From JBDZVM01 sp040255675 (GTDB lineage: Bacteria > Actinomycetota > Actinomycetes > Acidothermales > Acidothermaceae), in the NCBI GenBank assembly GCA_040255675.1, contig JBDZVM010000060.1, positions 1 to 17,861 of the forward strand: a DNA stretch of 17,861 nucleotides, given 5' to 3'. Both the position numbers and the translations under genes were made by a program. The first letter of the stretch is position 1; each line of letters opens with the position of its first letter. The notes beneath the pieces are model-generated. The model searched no databases and was not told the origin of the DNA. It saw nothing but the letters and a program-made list of their open reading frames with translations. Below are positions 13,279 to 17,861 of this stretch, in pieces.

Positions 13279-14655
13279 CTAGTCGTGGACGTGCAGCGGC
13301 TTCCCGGCGAGCGCGAGGTGAGCTTCGCCAATCGCCTCGGTCTGGGTGGGGTGCGGGTGGATCAGCTGGGCCACCTCGCTGGGCAGGGCCTCCCAGTTGT
13401 AGATGAGCTGGGCCTCGGCGATGAGCTCGCCGACGCGCCCGCCTACCGCGTGAATGCCCACGACCGGGCCGTCATTGACGGCGATCACCTTGATCGCGCC
13501 CTTTGTCTTGAGTATCTGGCTGCGGCCGTTCCCGGCGAGGTCGTAGACGATCGTCTTGAGGTTGTCGCCGTACTTTTCGCGGGCCTTGGCTTCCGTCAAG
13601 CCAACTGAGGCTACTTCGGGGTCGGAGTAGGTGATCCGCGGCACGCCGTCGTAGTCGATCGGCACGGGTGAAAGCCCGCCGAGCCGCTCGGCGACCAGAA
13701 TGCCTTCGGCAAAACCCACGTGCGCCAGTTGCAATGTTGGGATGAGGTCGCCAACCGCCGAGATCGTGGGCACGTTGGTCTGGCAGTACTCGTCGACCAT
13801 GACGAAGCCTCGCTCGACGCGTACGCCTTGCTCTTCGTAGCCGAGACCCTTCGATACCGGCCCGCGGCCGACGGCGACCAGCAAATACTCGGCCTCGATC
13901 GTCTTGCCGCCCTGGAGCGTGACGACCACGCCGGTGTCGCTGGTCTTGACCGACTCGAAACGCGCGTTCAACTCGAAGTTGATACCGCGCCGGCGAAACG
14001 CGCGCTCGAGCAACTTGGAGCTGTTCTCGTCTTCGGGCGGAAGCAAGTGGGGCAACGCCTCGACGATCGTGACGTCGGCGCCGAACGACTTCCAGACGCT
14101 CGCGAATTCCACGCCGATAACGCCACCGCCGAGGACCACGACAGAGCTGGGCACGCGATCGAGGGTGAGCGCGTGCTCGCTCGTGATGACGCGGCTCCCG
14201 TCGATCTCGAGGCCGGGCAGGGTCTTCGGCTCGGACCCGGTGGCGAGCAGCACGTGCTTGCCTTCGTAGCGCTGCCCGTTGACTTCGACAGCAGTGGGGG
14301 AGACCAGCTTGCCGGCACCCTCGACGTAAGTGATCTTGTGCGCTTTGACGAGACCCTGAAGCCCCTTGTAAAGGCCGCCGACCACGCCGTCCTTGTACTT
14401 GTGAACGGCCGGGACGTCGATGCCGTCGAAGCTGGTCTTGACGCCGAAGTTGGTGCTCTCGCGGGCATCGTCGGCGAGTTCGGCCGCGTGGAGCAGTGCC
14501 TTGGTCGGGATGCAGCCGCGGTGCAGGCACGTGCCACCGACTTTGTCTTTCTCGATCAGTGCGACGCTCATGCCGAGTTCGCTGGCCCGAAACGCCGCCG
14601 CGTAGCCGCCGCTTCCGCCACCGAGGATCACCAGGTCGAAGCTGCCGTTAGCCAC
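13279..14655 (-). CDS. lpdA: Dihydrolipoyl dehydrogenase (E3)
   Basis: A 458-residue FAD- and NAD-dependent homodimer that reoxidises dihydrolipoamide on E2 proteins and GcvH. Seen: FAD-binding GGGSGGYAAAFRASELG (12-28), the redox-active disulfide C43/C48 in GGTCLHRGCIPTKALL, a second Rossmann motif VVLGGGVIGVEFASVW for NAD, and the C-terminal active-site HPHPTQTEAIGE with H435 and E440. Length is normal. The start is GTG 14655, supported by GAGGAG six bases upstream. It heads an lpdA–dlaT–epimerase operon, with three AGTGATC repeats lying 90-130 bases upstream. It works directly with the E2 encoded next. Confidence 0.96.
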   Translation of the reverse strand: MANGSFDLVILGGGSGGYAAAFRASELGMSVALIEKDKVGGTCLHRGCIPTKALLHAAELADDARESTNFGVKTSFDGIDVPAVHKYKDGVVGGLYKGLQGLVKAHKITYVEGAGKLVSPTAVEVNGQRYEGKHVLLATGSEPKTLPGLEIDGSRVITSEHALTLDRVPSSVVVLGGGVIGVEFASVWKSFGADVTIVEALPHLLPPEDENSSKLLERAFRRRGINFELNARFESVKTSDTGVVVTLQGGKTIEAEYLLVAVGRGPVSKGLGYEEQGVRVERGFVMVDEYCQTNVPTISAVGDLIPTLQLAHVGFAEGILVAERLGGLSPVPIDYDGVPRITYSDPEVASVGLTEAKAREKYGDNLKTIVYDLAGNGRSQILKTKGAIKVIAVNDGPVVGIHAVGGRVGELIAEAQLIYNWEALPSEVAQLIHPHPTQTEAIGEAHLALAGKPLHVHD

Positions 14656-14744
14656 CGAATACTCCTCTTTTTCGAGTGGAGGTCGTGCTCGGTCATCTTC
14701 CCACGCTTGCCGCGGTCGCGTGTCGCGCGGTTGCCTGAGGCGTC

Positions 14745-14785
14745 GATCACTATCTGGTTGTGATCACTGTTCGGGTTTGATCACT
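14745..14785 (-). repeat. Three AGTGATC direct repeats at exact 17-bp period
   Basis: Read on the minus strand, AGTGATC occurs at 14785-14779, 14768-14762 and 14751-14745, each start 17 bp from the next. The first two copies are followed by A and an ACC-containing tract (TGATCA palindrome inside). The first copy contains the pepA stop codon. The array fills the gap between pepA and lpdA, so it may be operator sites for the lpdA operon. I do not recognise the regulator. Confidence 0.7.
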
Positions 14786-16352
14786 GCCCGGCGGCGATGT
14801 CCTCCGCCAGTTGCACGAAGGTGCGGACGGCGGCACCCGTGCCGCCCTTCGGCGTGTAGCCGTGCGGGTCGCCCTGATTGAAGGCGGGGCCGGCGATGTC
14901 GAGGTGCGCCCAGGGAATGGGAGCGCCGTCCGAGGTGCCGATGAATTCTTTGAGGAAAAGTCCGGCTACGAGCATGCCGCCGTTGCGATCGCCGATGTTT
15001 GCGATGTCGGCGACGTGAGAGTCGAGCGACTTGCGCAACTCCGGCGGGAGTGGCATCGGCCACATCTGCTCGCCCGCGCGTTTCGCGGCGTCCGCGACGT
15101 GCGCTTGCAGGTCGTCATCGTTGGCCATGATCGCTGATGTGCGGGTGCCGAGCGCGACGAGTTGGGCGCCTGTGAGGGTGGCGGCATCGACGATGAGGTC
15201 GGGTCGTTCTTCACTCGCGCGGGTGAGGGCGTCGGCCAGCACGAGCCGGCCCTCGGCATCGGTGTTCAACACCTCGACCGTCTTGCCGCCGTAGATCGTG
15301 AGGACGTCGGACGGCCGCTGCGCGCTGCCCGACGGCATGTTCTCGGCGAGCGGTGCCCAGCCCGTGACGTTGACCGCGAGTTTGAGCTTGGCAATCGCGG
15401 CGACGGCCACGACGACGGCGGCGGCACCGCCCATGTCTGATTTCATCCAGTCCATGTTCGCGGGCGGTTTCAGCGAAAGACCGCCGGAGTCGAACGTGAT
15501 GCCCTTGCCCACGAGGGCGAGGGTCTTCTTGGCTTTGGGGTGCCTGTACGCGATTCTCACCAGGCGCGGCGGATTGACTGATCCTTGGCCCACGCCGAGG
15601 ATGCCGCCGTAGCCGCCTTTCTTGAGTGCTCGTTCATCGAGTATCTCGATGTCGAGATTCAGGCTTTTCGCTTGCCGCGCCGCGAATTCGGCGAACTCTT
15701 TCGGATGCAAGTCGGATGGCGGCGTGTTCACCAGGTCGCGCGCGTTGTGCACCGCTTCGGCGACGATTTCGGCTCGGGCGAGGGCCCGCTTCGCCTCTTT
15801 CGACTTCGGGTCGGCCGTGAGGATGACGATCGACTCGACCGGCGCGCGGTGATCGTTTTTCGACGCGCTGCGGTAGCGGCGATAGTCGTACGCCCCGAGC
15901 AGCGCGCCTTCGGCGATCGCTCTAATTTCGGCAGCGATTCTGGCGTCGCTTTGGGCGTCGGTTTCGGCGGGAGCGGGGAGCGCGATCGCGACCCGTCTGG
16001 TGCCGGCCAGCGATCGGACGGCGGCCCCGGCCGCGCGCCGGATCGCCTCGGCGGTGAACTCGTGAGCTGTTCGCCGGCCTCTTCCCGTGCGGGCGTCTGG
16101 TTCGCCGAGTCCGACCGCGACGACGACCGGCGACGTCGTGGCACCGAACGTCGGCACGCGATGCACCTCACCGGCTTTGCCGGTGGCGCCGAGCGAGGTG
16201 AGCGTCGGCAGGAGTTGGCGCTTCAGCGCGGAATCGATGTCTTTCGCCTGCGCCGTGAGGGTCGGCCGCCCATCGGTGCGGGCGACTCCGACCACGACCG
16301 CGTCAGCCTTGATCTGGCGGGGATCGCCCGCCGCGAGGGTTATGTCAGTCAC
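14781..16352 (-). CDS. pepA: Leucyl aminopeptidase (M17 family)
   Basis: 523 residues; a cytosolic hexameric two-metal aminopeptidase releasing N-terminal residues from peptides. Seen: a variable N-terminal domain to about 175, then the catalytic domain with NTPPSDLHP (209-217), VGKGITFDSGGLSLKP (281-296; metal ligands K283 and D288, catalytic K295), KSDMGGAAAV with D306, and the family signature NTDAEGRL (363-370) with D365 and E367 and bicarbonate-binding R369. The start is GTG 16352; no Shine-Dalgarno site precedes it, but TAACAT ends six bases upstream, suggesting a leaderless message. The gene lies 125 bases upstream of lpdA. An M17 peptidase (pepB) stands near dlaT in M. tuberculosis too. 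Confidence 0.95.
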   Translation of the reverse strand: MTDITLAAGDPRQIKADAVVVGVARTDGRPTLTAQAKDIDSALKRQLLPTLTSLGATGKAGEVHRVPTFGATTSPVVVAVGLGEPDARTGRGRRTAHEFTAEAIRRAAGAAVRSLAGTRRVAIALPAPAETDAQSDARIAAEIRAIAEGALLGAYDYRRYRSASKNDHRAPVESIVILTADPKSKEAKRALARAEIVAEAVHNARDLVNTPPSDLHPKEFAEFAARQAKSLNLDIEILDERALKKGGYGGILGVGQGSVNPPRLVRIAYRHPKAKKTLALVGKGITFDSGGLSLKPPANMDWMKSDMGGAAAVVVAVAAIAKLKLAVNVTGWAPLAENMPSGSAQRPSDVLTIYGGKTVEVLNTDAEGRLVLADALTRASEERPDLIVDAATLTGAQLVALGTRTSAIMANDDDLQAHVADAAKRAGEQMWPMPLPPELRKSLDSHVADIANIGDRNGGMLVAGLFLKEFIGTSDGAPIPWAHLDIAGPAFNQGDPHGYTPKGGTGAAVRTFVQLAEDIAAGQ

Positions 16353-16358
16353 GGGCGG

Positions 16359-16364
16359 ATGTTA
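16359..16364 (-). promoter_or_regulatory. Candidate -10 element of a leaderless pepA message
   Basis: TAACAT on the minus strand is separated by six bases from the GTG start. It fits TAnnnT and lies in the 28-nt gap after the endonuclease gene, so pepA probably has its own promoter. Confidence 0.5.
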
Positions 16365-16380
16365 TCCCGACCTGACCCGG

Positions 16381-17814
16381 TTACGGGCTTTGCTGCGCCA
16401 TTTGCTGGTAGCGCCGGGTGGCGAGGACGTTGATGGCGTAGTCGTGTTGGAGGCGTTGGCCGTCCCATTTGGTGGTGACGTGGTCGGCGTGGATGTGGCC
16501 GTGGTGGGTGTGGAGCCAGGTTTCGGGTTGGAAGGTTTGCTCGATGGTGGCGTGGGGTTTTTCGAGGTTGTGGCCGTCGTGGCGGACGAAGCGGAAGCGG
16601 TTGTTGGGGAGGGCGGTGATGGTGTAGTCGCCGTCGTGGTGGGCGGTGTGGTGCGCCTCGCACAGCAAGATCAGGTTGGTGAGGTCGGTGCGGCCGCCGT
16701 GGAGCCAGTGGGTGATGTGGTGGGCGTGCAGTCTTTTGGTGTTGTGGCAGCCGGGGTAGGCGCAGTGTCCGTGGTGGCGGGTGAGCAGGGCGCGGTATTG
16801 CTTGTCGGTGACGAGGCGGTGGGTGCGGCCCATGTCGAGCACGCTGGTGGCCGGGTCGGCCGGGTCGCCGCCGTGGATGATGGTGCGGACGCGGCCGGCG
16901 CATAGCAGCCGTTGTACGACGCGGTCGGGGAGGCCGGGTCCGCCGGTGAGGCGGGCGGTCGGGCGGGCGGGGGCGCGTTCAGCTGAACGCGCCGCGCCGT
17001 CGCGGGCGAGATCTGTGGACGCGTCGGCCGCTTCCGCGTCGTGGTCGGCTGGGTTGTCGTCTGTCGTGGTGGTTATTCGGGTGGCGTCGAGGTGGATGAT
17101 CACGGCGGCGCGTTCGTCGCCGCGTAGCTCGCGGACCCCGCGCTTGCCGAGGCCGCCGTTGGTGTCGTCGAGGGTGGCGAGGGTCATTTCGGCCATCCGC
17201 GTCAGCGCCTCGTGAAGCGGCACCTGCTCGGCGTTCGCCAGGCGTCGCAACGCCGCGTCGACGAGCGCGCCACGTTCGGGATCAAGTTTGGCGGACAGCC
17301 GCCAGCGGCTGTCGTCGGCCCAGGAGCCGGTCAAATATTCGCCGGGGTCGGTTTGGTCGCCGGTGTGGTTGTCGTCGATGGTGCGAAGCCCGCGCACCAT
17401 CGCCTCCAGGTGCGCGACGGTGCCGTGCCGGGCGATCTCGATCAGGTCGTCGACGAGTTGGGTTTCGCCGTCGCGGGCTACTCGGCTGATCGCCCGCGCG
17501 TGCGAATACGACACTCGGCCGGCGGCCATCTCGGCGGCTAGCGCCGGGAACGCGGCGAGCGCGCGGGCGACCCGCACCTGCTCGACCGCGGTGCGGCGCG
17601 CGAGCCCGCAGGCGTGCCCCAGCCAGTGCGCGGTGCTCGGCAGGCCGGCGGCGTGCGCGCCGTCGCGCCGGTCGAACGCGGCGACCAGCAACAACCAGCG
17701 ACACGTCGCCGCCGCCAACCGGCCCGCCAGCGTCACAATCCGCGTGCCCAACACATCCAGCGACACGGCGTCCGCGTCGAAATTGCCTGTCGTTGAAGAG
17801 GTTTCGTCGTCCAT
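16381..17814 (-). CDS. DUF222 / HNH endonuclease domain protein (13E12-type)
   Basis: 477 residues from ATG 17814. The N-terminal about 300 residues match the DUF222 type (helical, with LAALxAEMAAGRVSYSHA-like text and LDPERGALVDAALRRLA). The C-terminal HNH domain at about 351-399 has C351 and C356 (CAYPGC), the His cluster HAHHITH (363-369), N380, C385 and the pair H388/H389, consistent with a zinc-bound HNH nuclease. A very His-rich tail (HTHHGHIHADH) follows. This is the multicopy actinobacterial family related to mycobacterial REP13E12. Its role is unproven, with mobile-element or defence functions suggested. The start is chosen because TACGGT lies six bases upstream; an upstream reading to 17859 has no such support. 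Confidence 0.9.
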   Translation of the reverse strand: MDDETSSTTGNFDADAVSLDVLGTRIVTLAGRLAAATCRWLLLVAAFDRRDGAHAAGLPSTAHWLGHACGLARRTAVEQVRVARALAAFPALAAEMAAGRVSYSHARAISRVARDGETQLVDDLIEIARHGTVAHLEAMVRGLRTIDDNHTGDQTDPGEYLTGSWADDSRWRLSAKLDPERGALVDAALRRLANAEQVPLHEALTRMAEMTLATLDDTNGGLGKRGVRELRGDERAAVIIHLDATRITTTTDDNPADHDAEAADASTDLARDGAARSAERAPARPTARLTGGPGLPDRVVQRLLCAGRVRTIIHGGDPADPATSVLDMGRTHRLVTDKQYRALLTRHHGHCAYPGCHNTKRLHAHHITHWLHGGRTDLTNLILLCEAHHTAHHDGDYTITALPNNRFRFVRHDGHNLEKPHATIEQTFQPETWLHTHHGHIHADHVTTKWDGQRLQHDYAINVLATRRYQQMAQQSP

Positions 17815-17820
17815 GACCAC

Positions 17821-17826
17821 ACCGTA
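17821..17826 (-). promoter_or_regulatory. Candidate -10 element of the HNH gene
   Basis: TACGGT on the minus strand ends six bases before the ATG and fits TAnnnT. The -35 region would fall near the window edge and is not recognisable. Confidence 0.4.
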
Positions 17827-17861
17827 ACCACCACCACCGACACTTCCAGCCGAGCACAAAA

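Noticed and set aside
11932..13608. 558-residue plus-strand open frame across dlaT and lpdA
   Set aside because: It is antisense to two clearly conserved enzymes, has low-complexity Arg/Gly/Val content, and is explained by high-GC codon bias leaving few stops.
16087..16905. 272-residue Val/Gly-rich plus-strand open frame
   Set aside because: It is antisense to pepA and the HNH gene and reflects their His, Thr and Pro codons read backwards.

Overview
The window is high-GC DNA from an actinobacterium (Actinomycetota); I cannot fix the genus. The evidence is the gene order lpdA–dlaT–TIGR01777 epimerase … lipB–lipA–DUF4191–RDD–glnA, which from memory matches the Mycobacterium tuberculosis pepB–dlaT–Rv2216–lipB–lipA–Rv2219–Rv2219A–glnA1 neighbourhood. 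Supporting signs are a DUF222/HNH (13E12-type) endonuclease, a GlnR-type operator before glnA, frequent GTG starts, and several apparently leaderless genes with a TAnnnT -10 box 6-7 nt before the start.

Layout. (1) 1-4382 is core metabolism: type I glutamine synthetase glnA (minus; its last residue or so and the stop lie outside the window), a small RDD membrane protein (plus), and an operon lipB–lipA–DUF4191 (minus). (2) 4383-10930 is a mixed block that separates lipB from the epimerase gene beside which it sits in M. tuberculosis. It holds a tiny membrane protein translationally coupled to a YdjM-like membrane metal-dependent hydrolase (plus), a glycerophosphodiester phosphodiesterase (minus), a transmembrane Ser/Thr kinase with atypical catalytic motifs and a repetitive extracytoplasmic linker (plus), a small secreted protein (minus), a CPBP-family membrane protease (plus), and a small signal-peptide/TM protein followed by a LuxR-type regulator (minus). 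(3) 10931-16352 is again core: pepA, then lpdA–dlaT–TIGR01777 epimerase (minus). (4) 16381-17814 is a DUF222/HNH endonuclease of a repeated actinobacterial family.

How the genes fit together. LipB moves octanoate from acyl carrier protein onto lipoyl domains and LipA inserts the two sulfurs. DlaT (E2) carries such a lipoyl lysine and Lpd (E3) reoxidises it, so lipoate production and two lipoate-dependent 2-oxoacid dehydrogenase components share one region. GlnA assimilates ammonium; it carries the adenylylation tyrosine and a near-ideal four-box GlnR operator. The middle block looks like envelope, signalling and regulatory genes with no evident shared pathway.

I found no rRNA, tRNA, CRISPR array, insertion sequence or prophage. 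No gene-free stretch exceeds 300 bases; the longest is the 231-nt divergent gap 6317-6547. The most notable non-coding signals are the GlnR box (1499-1536), three AGTGATC repeats at an exact 17-bp period between pepA and lpdA (14745-14785), a CATACG/CGTATG dyad upstream of the small-protein/LuxR pair (10902-10921), and the recurrent leaderless promoter pattern. I did not find a clearly new multi-gene system; the best candidates for new biology are the kinase, the LuxR/small-protein pair and the 17-bp-period repeats.
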